DNA from: Halarchaeoplasma sp046498385
Lineage (GTDB): Archaea > Thermoplasmatota > Thermoplasmata > Halarchaeoplasmatales > Halarchaeoplasmataceae
Assembly: GCA_046498385.1 (NCBI GenBank)
Contig: JAWOAU010000030.1
Coordinates: forward strand, 1 to 52,656
DNA length: 52,656 nt
Reading direction: 5' to 3'
The notes under the pieces are model-generated. The model ran no database searches. It was not told the origin of the DNA and saw only the letters and a list, made by a program, of their open reading frames with translations. Position numbers and translations under genes: made by a program. Of the stretch, positions 42,021 to 50,952 are shown in pieces; position 1 is the stretch's first letter; each line of letters starts with the position of its first letter.

Positions 42021-42923
42021 TTATCCTTTCAATATCTCCTGATACTCTGGTATAACATCATCACAGAAGGATTTCATTCCCTCTTCGGTCTTGGTATGTA
42101 TCATCATCTTCTCGATCACCGGGAACGGTATAGTAGCTATATCCACACCCATCTCGGCACAGAGCCGCACCTGGCGGCCGGTCCTGATGCTGGCGGCGAT
42201 TATCTCGGTTTCGAGATCGTAGCTGTCGTATATCTGCTTAACAGACCACAGCATATCTATCCCTGAAAAAAGTCCGTCGTCGTTGGCCCAATCGTATAAT
42301 TTCATTATTTGGTGATCTTTATAGACTATGTTATCTATATCTTGACGGTCGATGAAGGCACCCAACTTTTGTTCCCACACCCGAAGTGCGAGCTCCTCTG
42401 GATAATAGGTTCCTTTGGGATAATCCGCACCTTTTTTTAGACCGATGCATTTCCGTATATAATCGTCTATACGTCCAACGAAGGGGCTGACGTAGGCGGC
42501 CCCTGCCTTGGCGGCCATCAGGGCCTGGTTCGGTGCCATAATCAAAGTGCTGTTAACGGGTATACCCTGGTCCGAGAGCTCCTTTGTAACTTTTATGCCG
42601 GAGAAATTATCGTCTCCTAATTCCATAGCGGTGTTCACCGGAACCTTTACCACCACATTGTTGTTTATGTGGTTGAATTTGTCGTAAAGCACTTTTGCCT
42701 CGGATATCATCCCTTCCTGAGAGGTGGCTCCGACTTCAAGGCTAACTGGACCGTCTACGGTGCGGAGGATCTCTCCGAGATACTCCTCAAGACTGATGTC
42801 TTCACCGGCTGATTCAACAGCCCTTTTTATCAAAGAGGGATTGGTGGTGACTCCGTCCAATATCCCCCATGATTCGGCTTCCTTTATCTCTTCCTTTTTT
42901 GCAGTGTCCACAAATATCTTCAT
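42021..42923 (-). CDS. Transaldolase/fructose-6-phosphate aldolase-type protein
   Basis: The 300-residue protein has MKIFVDTAKKEEIKEAESWGILDGVTTNPSL at the start (given here in parts: MKIFVDTA, then DGVTTNPSLI), VVVKVPVN with the Schiff-base Lys, NSTLIMAPNQALMAAKAGAAYVSPFVGRIDDY, and EIIAASIRTGRQV. These are the TalC/MipB group signatures. It is longer than the classic 215-residue TalC because of insertions, among them KGTYYPEELALRVWEQK. It lies 11 bases after the transketolase pair, so it likely works with it in the non-oxidative pentose phosphate pathway. Confidence 0.87.
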   Translation of the reverse strand: MKIFVDTAKKEEIKEAESWGILDGVTTNPSLIKRAVESAGEDISLEEYLGEILRTVDGPVSLEVGATSQEGMISEAKVLYDKFNHINNNVVVKVPVNTAMELGDDNFSGIKVTKELSDQGIPVNSTLIMAPNQALMAAKAGAAYVSPFVGRIDDYIRKCIGLKKGADYPKGTYYPEELALRVWEQKLGAFIDRQDIDNIVYKDHQIMKLYDWANDDGLFSGIDMLWSVKQIYDSYDLETEIIAASIRTGRQVRLCAEMGVDIATIPFPVIEKMMIHTKTEEGMKSFCDDVIPEYQEILKG

Positions 42924-42934
42924 CTTATCGACCT

Positions 42935-43876
42935 TTACTTCCTATCTATTACGTCATGTGCCGCTTCAACTATGTATTCAGCGGTAAGTCCGTATTTATC
43001 CATCAGCTCGTCACTTCCGCCGGACTCGCCGAAGACATTGGCTACGCCTACTCTCTTCATAGGTACATGGTAGTTTTCCGAAAGAGACTGGGATATACCG
43101 CTTCCCATACCCTGAGATACCACATGTTCCTCGGCTGTAACTACCCCACCTGTTTTTTTAGCTGATTCAATTATGATATCCTCATCCAGAGGTTTTATGG
43201 TGCTCATGTTGATCACCCTGGCATCTATCTGATGTTTCTTTTCAAGTATCTTAGCGGCCTTTAGACAGCGTGAAACCATTATACCTGTTCCTATGAGAGT
43301 GACATCATCACCTTCCTTTAAAAGCATGGCTTTCCCCATCTCAAAATGATCGTCTTCGTCGGTGATTATGGGTATGTTGGACCTCCCCAACCGCAGGTAA
43401 ACCGGACCCACGTAATCGGAAATGGCACGGGTAGCTTTGACTGTTTCATTATAATCCGCAGGCGCTATGACCCGCATATTCGGGAGTACACGCATCAGGG
43501 CGATGTCTTCCAGCATCTGATGAGATGCGCCATCTCCTCCAACAGTTATGCCTGCGTGGGTGGAGACGATCTTAACGTTGGCCTTTGTATAAGCTATGCT
43601 TTGACGCACCTGGTCGTATGCCCTTCCGGTGGCGAAGACCGCAAAGGTGCTGGCGAACACGGTCTTTCCGGACATGGCAAGGCCTGCGGCTATACCCATC
43701 ATGTTCTGCTCGGCTATACCGGCGTTGAAAAAACGTTCCGGGAACTCAGTACCGAATTTTTTTATCCTGCACGAACCGCATAGGTCCGCACCTATAGCGA
43801 TTATATTTTCTCTTTCTCTGCCTAATTCAACCAAGGTCTCCCCGTATGCATCCCTTTGTTTTGCCATCTCCCACAT
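42935..43876 (-). CDS. Transketolase, C-terminal subunit
   Basis: The 313-residue protein contains the pyrimidine-binding and C-terminal domains of transketolase. Visible are IGADLCGSC, RFFNAGIAEQNMMGIAAGLAM with the catalytic Glu of the TPP ring site, STHAGITVGGDGASHQMLEDIA, and VTAEEHVVSQGMGSGISQ. It follows the N-terminal subunit by 3 bases. The split form is usual in archaea; together they move two-carbon units between sugar phosphates. Confidence 0.93.
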   Translation of the reverse strand: MWEMAKQRDAYGETLVELGRERENIIAIGADLCGSCRIKKFGTEFPERFFNAGIAEQNMMGIAAGLAMSGKTVFASTFAVFATGRAYDQVRQSIAYTKANVKIVSTHAGITVGGDGASHQMLEDIALMRVLPNMRVIAPADYNETVKATRAISDYVGPVYLRLGRSNIPIITDEDDHFEMGKAMLLKEGDDVTLIGTGIMVSRCLKAAKILEKKHQIDARVINMSTIKPLDEDIIIESAKKTGGVVTAEEHVVSQGMGSGISQSLSENYHVPMKRVGVANVFGESGGSDELMDKYGLTAEYIVEAAHDVIDRK

Positions 43877-43878
43877 AT

Positions 43879-44712
43879 CTATTCACCTACCAGTTCTTTA
43901 AGGGCGATCTCAAGTTGTTCATCGTCAGGAGGCTTTCCGTGGAATGCCAGGGAACCCTCCATGAAGGTTACACCCTTGCCTTTTACGGTATGGGCGATGA
44001 TTATGGAGGGTTTTCCATCCACATCTCTTGCTTTCCCTACCGCCTCCATTATCTCACGGATATCGTGACCGTTGATCTCCTGAGTATGCCATCCGAAGGC
44101 CCTCCATTTTGAAACGATGGGCTCTATTGACAGCACATCTTCCGTGGCCCCGTCGATCTGAAGTTGGTTTCTGTCAAGGAAAACTATCATGTTGTCCAAC
44201 TTGTGATGGCTGGCGAACATTGCCGCTTCCCATATTTGTCCCGACTGTACCTCACCGTCCCCGAGGACAGCATATATCATGTGAAGCTCCCGGTCTATCT
44301 TGGCCGCCAGTGCCATCCCGCATGCTATGGATAGTCCCTGACCCAGTGAACCCGTGGACGCATCAACACCAGGTACCTTGAGCATGTCCGGGTGCCCCTG
44401 CAATCGCGAACCGAGTTTTCTCAGGGTCATCAGTTCATCCACGGGAAAGTATCCCGATTCAGCAAGGACACCGTACAGTGCCGGAGCTCCGTGACCCTTG
44501 CTGAGCACGAAACGGTCCCGGTCCTTCCATTTAGGCTCCTCCGGTCGGTGATTCATCACCTCGAAATACAATGTGGTGATTATGTCCGTGGCGGAAAGAG
44601 ACCCCCCAGGATGTCCCGAACCTGCGGCATGGGTGCTCTTAACGATGTGTATCCTAACTCTCCGTGCGATCTCCTCCAATTCCTTAATCCTGTTAGTATC
44701 GAGTTTTAACAT
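43879..44712 (-). CDS. Transketolase, N-terminal (TPP-binding) subunit
   Basis: The 277 residues include HAAGSGHPGGSLSATDIITTLYFEVM, DRFVLSKGHGAPALY, and the TPP-Mg motif GDGEVQSGQIWEAAMFASHHKLDN ending in FLDRNQLQIDG. It is the first gene of the transketolase-transaldolase unit. It is separated from the divergent membrane-protein genes by about 125 bases that carry AT-rich promoter elements for both sides. Confidence 0.94.
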   Translation of the reverse strand: MLKLDTNRIKELEEIARRVRIHIVKSTHAAGSGHPGGSLSATDIITTLYFEVMNHRPEEPKWKDRDRFVLSKGHGAPALYGVLAESGYFPVDELMTLRKLGSRLQGHPDMLKVPGVDASTGSLGQGLSIACGMALAAKIDRELHMIYAVLGDGEVQSGQIWEAAMFASHHKLDNMIVFLDRNQLQIDGATEDVLSIEPIVSKWRAFGWHTQEINGHDIREIMEAVGKARDVDGKPSIIIAHTVKGKGVTFMEGSLAFHGKPPDDEQLEIALKELVGE

Positions 44713-44838
44713 CTACTAAATCTCCTGAATCTTTTGGGATGATTGCCTAAAGCACTATCCTTTATTATCTTTTTCGATTGCATGTGTGTTTAATTCCATG
44801 GAAAATATGCACGTAAAAATAATATACGAATAGGACAT

Positions 44839-45468
44839 ATGGTAGGCTATATGAGTGTGATCGAATCCCTGTTGGACCCTAGGACGGGAGCGGGCAAGGT
44901 ACTTGTTTTCATCATGGTCTTTATCCTACCGATACCGATCATATTCGGTGTATTCCTGACCCATTACGAGCAAAGGCGGGTGGTACACCCGGACCCAAGT
45001 ATGCATTATTCTTATAGCGTAACCGTAGAGACCCATGAGGACATGAGTTACATCCTCTATCTCCCCACATGGATCTCCCCGGAAGGGGACCCGATCCAAG
45101 AGATCCGGCACATAGAGTTCACCAAAGGTCAGGGTGATGTGGACCTGGTAGATACTGATCACGGTGCAGCCCTGGCAGTCGAGACACGGGGCCCGGTGGA
45201 GCTCTCGTTTTCCAGACGAAACGGGGAAATGGACATTCTCCCGGCGGAACCACCTACGATGTCCATGATGGCGGAAAACGAAACCGAGCAAAGCTATCGC
45301 AAATTCTATCGGGTGTACCTTGAAACCCAGGACGGACCTACACCGTTGAATTTGACACTGAGCTACTCTTTCGATGCAACATATATCTGTGAGGCTGTAG
45401 CCGAGATGGTAACCATAACCGGTGCCCTTGAGGAGGGATGGATCATACTGGAGGGCGAGAGATGGTGA
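44839..45468 (+). CDS. Membrane-anchored exported protein, unrecognised
   Basis: The 209-residue protein has one N-terminal membrane helix (VLVFIMVFILPIPIIFGVFL) followed by an extracytoplasmic beta-rich domain (SMHYSYSVTVETHEDMSYILYLP ... LNLTLSYSF). No family was recognised. A TATA-like AATAATATACG at about 44818-44828 puts transcription start near 44849, so the ATG at 44851 rather than 44839 may be used. Its last bases overlap the next gene, suggesting the two work together. Confidence 0.6.
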   Translation: MVGYMSVIESLLDPRTGAGKVLVFIMVFILPIPIIFGVFLTHYEQRRVVHPDPSMHYSYSVTVETHEDMSYILYLPTWISPEGDPIQEIRHIEFTKGQGDVDLVDTDHGAALAVETRGPVELSFSRRNGEMDILPAEPPTMSMMAENETEQSYRKFYRVYLETQDGPTPLNLTLSYSFDATYICEAVAEMVTITGALEEGWIILEGERW

Positions 45469-46190
45469 GTGTGTCGGAAGTAGTTTCATGGAAGCATGAA
45501 AAGGATATCTGGCCCCTTGTGGTCGGTGCGTCCTATGCCGTCCTTGTGTTGTTACTGTGGATTCCCCTTTCCTTCGCTTACCATCGGTATTATGGACATG
45601 TTGTTTATCGTGATGAATTTATACCTTTCATTGTCTTTTTTGTGTTGGGAACGATTTTGCTTTCATTCATGATCGTACAAAAAAACAGGATCAGGGGAAC
45701 AGAAAAAAACACCCCTTTACTGTCCAAGTATCTGTGTATAGGGGGTCTTGTCCACACGATTTTAGGCGGATCACAACTACTTGTATATTCGACGACTAGA
45801 GGCTACTTTTTTATGGTGGATCCAGACCTGGGAACTTCTTTGTTTACCAATCTCCCCCTTTCTTTGGTCCCCATGGAACAAATCAGGTTTGATATAGTGG
45901 AACCCTTTGGCGAATGGTCCCTTTTCTACATCACATGTCTATTCATCTTCATGGGTATCGCTTTCTCGCTCATTGGCTTGTTCCTGGAAGACGGAAATAG
46001 ATCAGGTAGAGCGGTAAATATACTGGGTATTCTCATACCACTTTTAATCCCCCTGCATCTGGTGCTGTACATAGACAGTGCGGTTACCCATTCTAGCACG
46101 GGCGTCCTCTATGCTACCTTGGCGATACCCGCATTGTGTGTTCTGTCCGGTTGGGTAACCTATTCATCCCGGAGGGTCCGGAAACATTAA
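45462..46190 (+). CDS. Multi-pass membrane protein, unrecognised
   Basis: The 242 residues hold about six hydrophobic segments (LVVGASYAVLVLLLWIPLSF, FIVFFVLGTILLSFMIV, YITCLFIFMGIAFSLIGLFL, ILGILIPLLIPLHLVLYI and others). Loops include LLVYSTTRGYFFMVDPDLG. I place the start at the ATG at 45462, with TGGAGGG 7 bases upstream; an ATG at 45438 is in frame. No family recognised. It overlaps the preceding gene by a few bases and is convergent with the ABC exporter genes. Confidence 0.6.
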   Translation: MVSVSEVVSWKHEKDIWPLVVGASYAVLVLLLWIPLSFAYHRYYGHVVYRDEFIPFIVFFVLGTILLSFMIVQKNRIRGTEKNTPLLSKYLCIGGLVHTILGGSQLLVYSTTRGYFFMVDPDLGTSLFTNLPLSLVPMEQIRFDIVEPFGEWSLFYITCLFIFMGIAFSLIGLFLEDGNRSGRAVNILGILIPLLIPLHLVLYIDSAVTHSSTGVLYATLAIPALCVLSGWVTYSSRRVRKH

Positions 46191-46196
46191 TGGTAC

Positions 46197-47459
46197 TCAC
46201 TTGGTCAGCTTCTCCAGCAGACCGCCCTTCTTGGTCATCTTTCCGGTTATCAATCTGTCACTGTTGAATATTCGAACAGCGATGAATATCATCACCCCGG
46301 AGAAAACGAAGGTGTAGATTATGCCCCCTATGACCAGTAGATAATCGTCGAACATGAGCGACCTCATGGCAATTATCGGATGTGAGAAGGGTATGGCCAG
46401 CATTGTAACCTGCAGGGCTACCGGCAAATTCCCGAGATCTGTGAACATGAAAACAAACATGGGAAACATGGCCAGCCCTGTAACGGGGAACAGCAGGGAC
46501 TGGGCGGATTTGTAATTCTCAGCGTAGGTGCCCAGTACAAGGCTGAGGGAAAGACCGGCCAGAAGGGCACCGAAAAGTGAGAGGCCCACAATAACGTAAT
46601 CCAGTGTGCCCAGTGATAAACCGTACTCCGCCAGATTCACTTCGCCAAATTGGAAGGAACGCATGTAGTACCCGAATCCCAGCATGTAGATACCTGCCAT
46701 GATAAGGCCGATGACGGCGGCACCGATGACCTTTCCGCCAACGATGGTTTCCCTTTTAACTGGAAGCGTGAGCAGGGTCTCAAGAGTCTTATCCTCCTTC
46801 TCCATGCCCATGGACGAGATTATTATGCCGCCTGCCATCATTATGAGCATCATGGTGACTATGGGCACCATTATTGATTGTGCGGATAGCATGCCGCTTA
46901 GGGTGCCGGGTGAGACACCTTCTATTTTCCTGCCCTTGAAATGAATTGTTTCCTCCCGACCGGTGGGATACAGCACGTGCACCGGATCTAGATCGTTATT
47001 TCTCTGTATCAACTCGGCGGATATACCCTGATTGATTATCGTGATTAGGTTATCTATCTTGGAGGATGGGATGGAATCCATAACACCCACGCCCTTCATG
47101 ATCCACACGATGTTCATGGTACCTGTTACATTATTTTCTATGTTCCATGAGAAATCAGCCGGTATCTCAAGGACGGCGGAACCCCCTTCCTCTTTCATTA
47201 TCTCAACGGCCTCGTTCATATCGTCTCCTTCGTATATTATATCCGCATTCTCCTCCAGGATGGAAACCGCCATCTCAGCATGTACGCCAGTATCCCTGTT
47301 GATAAGTGCGATCACCGGTTTTTCCTCCATCTCATCATCCATACCTCCCATGAAACTTCCCATGCCCGCAAAAACTATGGATATGACCACAACGGGAACG
47401 ATTACCGAAGGTGTTAGCAATTCCTTCACCTCCTTCCTGATCATGCTCTTCAAACTCAT
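46197..47459 (-). CDS. ABC-2 exporter permease, NatB-like
   Basis: The 420-residue protein has one N-terminal membrane helix, a long extracytoplasmic domain (about 45-190), and about five further helices. Between them is the cytoplasmic SSMGMEKEDKTLETLLTLPVKRETIVGGK motif (in parts: KEDKTLETLLTLPVKRE), typical of NatB/ABC-2 sodium or drug exporters. The C-terminal AIPFSHPIIAMRSLMFDDYLLVI is also found, in diverged form, in a fragment at 49143-49245. It overlaps the ATPase gene by 4 bases. Confidence 0.87.
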   Translation of the reverse strand: MSLKSMIRKEVKELLTPSVIVPVVVISIVFAGMGSFMGGMDDEMEEKPVIALINRDTGVHAEMAVSILEENADIIYEGDDMNEAVEIMKEEGGSAVLEIPADFSWNIENNVTGTMNIVWIMKGVGVMDSIPSSKIDNLITIINQGISAELIQRNNDLDPVHVLYPTGREETIHFKGRKIEGVSPGTLSGMLSAQSIMVPIVTMMLIMMAGGIIISSMGMEKEDKTLETLLTLPVKRETIVGGKVIGAAVIGLIMAGIYMLGFGYYMRSFQFGEVNLAEYGLSLGTLDYVIVGLSLFGALLAGLSLSLVLGTYAENYKSAQSLLFPVTGLAMFPMFVFMFTDLGNLPVALQVTMLAIPFSHPIIAMRSLMFDDYLLVIGGIIYTFVFSGVMIFIAVRIFNSDRLITGKMTKKGGLLEKLTK

Positions 47460-48226
47460 TCGACCACCCTAGTGAAGACCTCTTCGATATTGCTTGCGCT
47501 GTACCGTTCTTTGAGGGCCGCGGGCGTCCCCTTCTCCACGATCCGCCCGTCGTCTATGAGTGCAATACGGTCGCACAGAAAATCCACTTCCAACATGTTG
47601 TGGGAAGATAACAGGATGGTGGTTCCACCCCTGGCATAGTCCTTTATTATATGTCTCACTTCCTGGGCGTTGATGACATCCAGCCCCGATGTGGGTTCGT
47701 CCAGTATGGCCACCTTGGGATCGATCATCATGGCCCTCCCCACCAGCAATCTTCGTTTCATCCCCTTGCTGTAGGCATCCACCTTGTCGTCTATCCTATC
47801 CCCTAGGTCCGCGATCTCCATACCTTTGTTCACCATCTTTTCCCCGCCGTCGAAGAAACTTGCCATGAACTTCAGGTACTCTCTACCTGTGAGATTCTTG
47901 TAAGCGCCTGCGTCCTCTGGTAAATAGCTGATCATACGGCGGATCTTTTCCGGTTCACTGGCAACGTCGTTGCCGTGTATGCTCACCGATCCTCCGGTGA
48001 CCTTCAGCAGAGTGGATAATATCCTTATGGTCGTGGTCTTCCCTGCCCCGTTGGGGCCGATGAGCCCGAATATCTCACCTCTCTTAACACTGAAGGAGAT
48101 CCCCTTGGCCGCCTGGAAATCTCCGTAGTTCTTCACCAGATCCTTCACCTGGATGACTTCACTCGAATGAGGCACTGGGCTTTCTCTTTCCTTTTTTTCC
48201 CGGGAAAATGCAACGGTTTTCATCAT
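47456..48226 (-). CDS. ABC exporter ATP-binding protein, NatA-like
   Basis: The 256-residue ATPase shows Walker A (GLIGPNGAGKTTTIRIL), a signature of the AYSKGMKRRLLVGRAMM form, Walker B (VAILDEPTSGLDV) and switch His (ILLSSHNM). The first 20 residues are extra and the start could be later. It pairs with the overlapping permease gene. This group exports drugs, lipids or sodium; the substrate is unknown. Confidence 0.92.
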   Translation of the reverse strand: MMKTVAFSREKKERESPVPHSSEVIQVKDLVKNYGDFQAAKGISFSVKRGEIFGLIGPNGAGKTTTIRILSTLLKVTGGSVSIHGNDVASEPEKIRRMISYLPEDAGAYKNLTGREYLKFMASFFDGGEKMVNKGMEIADLGDRIDDKVDAYSKGMKRRLLVGRAMMIDPKVAILDEPTSGLDVINAQEVRHIIKDYARGGTTILLSSHNMLEVDFLCDRIALIDDGRIVEKGTPAALKERYSASNIEEVFTRVVE

Positions 48227-48289
48227 GCGGATACCTATGAGATTTAGAATGACATGATATATATCCTATTCGGTCCGCTGTGACCGAGA

Positions 48290-48933
48290 TCACGCCCTTT
48301 CAATCATCTTCACTCCTTCCCTAGTGGCGAGCGAGGACAGGTTCTCCCTTTTGATGAAACTTTCAACCTTCAGGGTCCACCTTCGAGTACTCCCTCAGTG
48401 ACCACCCTATGGCCTCTTGGATGAAGAATTCGTCCTTGTCCTTCAGTCTCCGTATCACATCGAACAGCAGATCCACATCCGTATGCTCCTTGTAGCCCAG
48501 CTGAAAGAGTAAACAGGTTCGCTGTAGCTATGTATTTCCGGAGTTCATCCACTTTTCTATGTACACATCTCTTTGATGAGGACATTCATGGAAATATCCA
48601 CCCACTAGACCCTTGGCGATCCTGTCCACGGTGTCCCACCAGGACTTGTTCACGATGACATATTCCAACAAAGGTATTAGATCCTCATGGTATCCGCACT
48701 TCTCCAGAAGCTCCACACCGAAATACTGGTACTTCCTTTCAGGTCGACCCCATAGATATCCGATGATTATCCTCAGATCTTCCATGGGTGGCAGCTCATT
48801 TTCCCTCACGAACCCCTGGTCAACTCCCGCCTTTCAGGGGCTTTAAGAGCGAAGAACTGGAATTTCTCCTTCATGTACCTCTTCTGAGTACCCGGTCGAG
48901 CCTGTTCAAGTAATCCACCGGTCCTATGTACAT
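48290..48933 (-). pseudogene. alkD: DNA alkylation repair protein (AlkD-like), broken
   Basis: All parts of an AlkD-type HEAT-repeat DNA glycosylase can be followed but no single frame survives. The start reads MYIGPVDYLNRLDRVLRR (ATG at 48931-48933), then a small gap, then YMKEKFQFFALKAPERREL. A one-base loss shifts the frame at about 48808, and the sequence continues VRENELPPMEDLRIIIGYLW ... VNKSWWDTVDRIAK ... WMNSGNT. A TAG at 48528-48530 then stands where AlkD proteins have a conserved Trp, followed by LQRTCLLFQLGYKEHTDVD and FFIQEAIGWSLREYSKVDPE. A last shift gives VESFIKRENLSSLATREGVK and the stop at 48290. Total length of about 215 codons is right for the family. At least four lesions mean it is dead unless the assembly here is poor. 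Confidence 0.85.
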
Positions 48934-49137
48934 GCTTTCCACGATCCTACCAGCTTTATGGCCTCCTCCCTTGGATCATCCGTTTCAGTTATGGCAGAAA
49001 CCACAAAAAAACCATCCACTCCCGTTTTGGCAAGTTCCGGAAGATCTTGAAGTTCCACACCGCTGCCAACCACTACGGGGATAGGGCTAATCTCCGCAAT
49101 TTTTTTTAATTCTTCAAAGTTTCTAGTGACTACACGT
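48924..49137 (-). pseudogene. C-terminal remnant of a beta/alpha-barrel enzyme
   Basis: The open stretch reads VVTRNFEELKKIAEISPIPV, then VVGSGVELQDLPELAKTGVD, then GFFVVSAITETDDPREEAIK and ends at a TAG. It has the look of the last two or three beta/alpha units of a phosphate-binding TIM barrel such as ThiE-like proteins (GSG loop, then VVSAIT). The first half is missing: upstream the frame runs into an unrelated ABC-permease fragment. The exact family is uncertain. Its last 10 bases overlap the alkD pseudogene start. Confidence 0.55.
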
Positions 49138-49142
49138 CCATG

Positions 49143-49245
49143 ACTATCATGACCCCGGAGAACGCAAAAACGTATATTATGCCGCCGATGGCCAGCAGGT
49201 AGCCGTCGAACATGAGCGACCTCATGGCGATGATGGGGCTTCATC
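49143..49245 (-). pseudogene. Fragment of an ABC-2 permease C-terminus
   Basis: In one minus-strand frame this segment reads PIIAMRSLMFDGYLLAIGGI, then IYVFAFSGVMIV. The intact permease at 46197-47459 has PIIAMRSLMFDDYLLVIGGI, then IYTFVFSGVMIF. The DNA is also clearly alike (GTCGAACATGAGCGACCTCA is shared). The fragment ends in unrelated sequence on both sides, so it is a leftover of a second permease copy or of a recombination event. Confidence 0.85.
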
Positions 49246-49357
49246 TCTAACCTTTTCAATCAATCATCCTTACGACATTACTCATTTCCGGCGATTATTT
49301 AAGTTCGGTGAAAAACAACGTTTTCAAAGATTTCGATCCTGCAGCCCTACACCCCGT

Positions 49358-50065
49358 TCAAACCATTGCAAGATAACTGGACAAAAGTAGTACGACGTTG
49401 TATATCCCGTGCACCAAAATCGGGACCGCTAAGTTATCTGTTCGCTCGTACAGCATACCAAGGATACAACCGATAACAACTATAACCGATACGGTCATGG
49501 CCACAGGTAGAACTCCTCCGGTGTAGTTGAAGAGATGGAGGGAACCGAACAAAACACTTGAAACCACAATAGAGGGAACAGGCCCGAAACCTTCGCGCAA
49601 ACGCCCCTGGATCGTTCCCCTAAATAACAGCTCCCCGGCCGGTGCAACCAATATTACCGACAGTACTGCGAGAAATATCAAAAATGTCGGGTTTACCAGG
49701 GTGGCCTCTTCTATGACGGAGTCAGGTATGAGGTAAAGGTAAGATATAATCAGAGATAGTCCCGCGACGGTTATTAGAACAAGGAAGGTCCCTACGATCA
49801 TATAGGCTATATCCTCCGGGCACGAAACCTCGAAGGAGACTTTCACATTTCGGCGGTTTATGTATACGTACCCTACGACCAAGAACCCGACCTGTCCAAG
49901 GACGACGATAACGGCTAAGGCGAAGGTGGTATCCAAACTATATCCCAAAGCGGCCAATGGTATGAGGAAAACCGCCCCTATAACTAACGATACGACCAGG
50001 GCTAAAAGCGTGACTCCTATTACTTCCGAGAGTACACGGGCAGGAGATGTTTCCGGTCCAGGCAT
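49358..50065 (-). CDS. CPBP-family membrane protein (CAAX protease-like)
   Basis: The 235-residue protein has about seven membrane segments and the motifs of the CPBP intramembrane protease family: APAGELLFRGTIQGRL, SVLFGSLHLFNYTGG and VPILVHGIYNVVLL. The first motif is normally EE-x-x-FRG with two Glu; here the first is Gly (G-E-L-L-F-R-G), so proteolytic activity is doubtful. The His-containing motifs are kept. It stands alone. Confidence 0.8.
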   Translation of the reverse strand: MPGPETSPARVLSEVIGVTLLALVVSLVIGAVFLIPLAALGYSLDTTFALAVIVVLGQVGFLVVGYVYINRRNVKVSFEVSCPEDIAYMIVGTFLVLITVAGLSLIISYLYLIPDSVIEEATLVNPTFLIFLAVLSVILVAPAGELLFRGTIQGRLREGFGPVPSIVVSSVLFGSLHLFNYTGGVLPVAMTVSVIVVIGCILGMLYERTDNLAVPILVHGIYNVVLLLSSYLAMV

Positions 50066-50148
50066 GGTATGTCTTCAAGTAACCGGATGATAAATAACCT
50101 TTTTGAGATGAATACAATACAAAGACTGCCCAAATTCCACGATAGAAT

Positions 50149-50952
50149 CTAAAGATAGTAACCGCCGTTGACCCTGACCACCTCTCCGGTTATGTAAGAA
50201 GCTTCCTCGGAGGCTAGGTAGGTTATCACCTGGGCTACCTCCTTCGGCTCTCCGAACCGTCCCATAGGTATCTGAGATGTGATCTTCTTCTTTACCTTGT
50301 CCGGCATGCCCTTTACCATATCCGTATTGATGAAGCCCGGGGCAACGGCATTCACGGTCACATGGTGCCTGACCATCTCTCTCGCTAGGGCCTTTGTGAA
50401 TCCGATCACACCTGCCTTAGAAGAAGCATAATTCACCTGACCAAGGTTACCTGTCTCACCGACGATGGACGATATGCTGATCACACGCCCTCGACGGGAT
50501 TCTTTGATATGACCTATGAACACCTGGGTGCAGTTAAATACACCATCAAGATTTACAGATAACACCTTTTCCCACTGCTCTGGTTCCATCTTGCTAAAGA
50601 AGGTATCTACGTTGATACCGGCGTTGTTCACCAATATATCTATCTTTCCGAAATGCTCCTCCACTTGATCTCGCATCCTCATCACGTCATCGATATCACT
50701 CACATCCGCTTCAGCTATCCATGTATCCCTGCCGAACCGGGATTCGATGTACTGTGCCACCCTGTTTGCCTTCTCCTTCTGAGAGCTGAGGTCGTTTATC
50801 GCCACGTCGGCACCCTCTAAGGCCATTTCCAAGGCGATCCGTCTGCCGATGCCCTGGGAACCGCCGGTTATCAACGCCCTGCATCCCTCGAGGAGCTCAA
50901 GAGATCCACCTAGATCTTTCATGTCTTCTTGAAAATCATCCATATAATACAC
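50149..50952 (-). CDS. Short-chain dehydrogenase, 3-oxoacyl/acetoacetyl-CoA reductase type
   Basis: The 267-residue protein is a classical SDR: ALITGGSQGIGRRIALEMA (NADP-binding TGxxxGIG), DILVNNAGIN, SISSIVGETGNLGQVNYASSKAG (Ser, Tyr-x3-Lys) and NAVAPGFINTDM. The PMGRFGEPKEVAQVITYLAS...YITGEVVRVNGGYY end is FabG/PhaB-like. It probably reduces acetoacetyl-CoA or a related beta-keto thioester. The N-terminal 25 residues are extra. A very similar paralogue follows upstream on the same strand, with nothing between them, so the two arose by tandem duplication. Confidence 0.9.
   Translation of the reverse strand: MYYMDDFQEDMKDLGGSLELLEGCRALITGGSQGIGRRIALEMALEGADVAINDLSSQKEKANRVAQYIESRFGRDTWIAEADVSDIDDVMRMRDQVEEHFGKIDILVNNAGINVDTFFSKMEPEQWEKVLSVNLDGVFNCTQVFIGHIKESRRGRVISISSIVGETGNLGQVNYASSKAGVIGFTKALAREMVRHHVTVNAVAPGFINTDMVKGMPDKVKKKITSQIPMGRFGEPKEVAQVITYLASEEASYITGEVVRVNGGYYL

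Larger units (their letters stand above)
48227..49357. other. Region of decayed genes
   Basis: About 1130 bases contain no intact gene. On the minus strand, in order, there are a permease C-terminal fragment (49143-49245), the end of a TIM-barrel gene (48924-49137) and a full-length but broken alkD (48290-48933). The remaining stretches, 48227-48289 and 49246-49357, show nothing recognisable. Confidence 0.75.

Noticed and set aside
48528..48530. TAG in the alkD frame as a pyrrolysine codon
   Set aside because: The position is a conserved Trp in the family and the gene has other frameshifts; TGG to TAG is a plain nonsense change.
49138..49259. N-terminal 40 residues of the 111-residue frame ending at 48924
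   Set aside because: They are the wrong reading frame of an ABC permease fragment, which is clear in the next frame.
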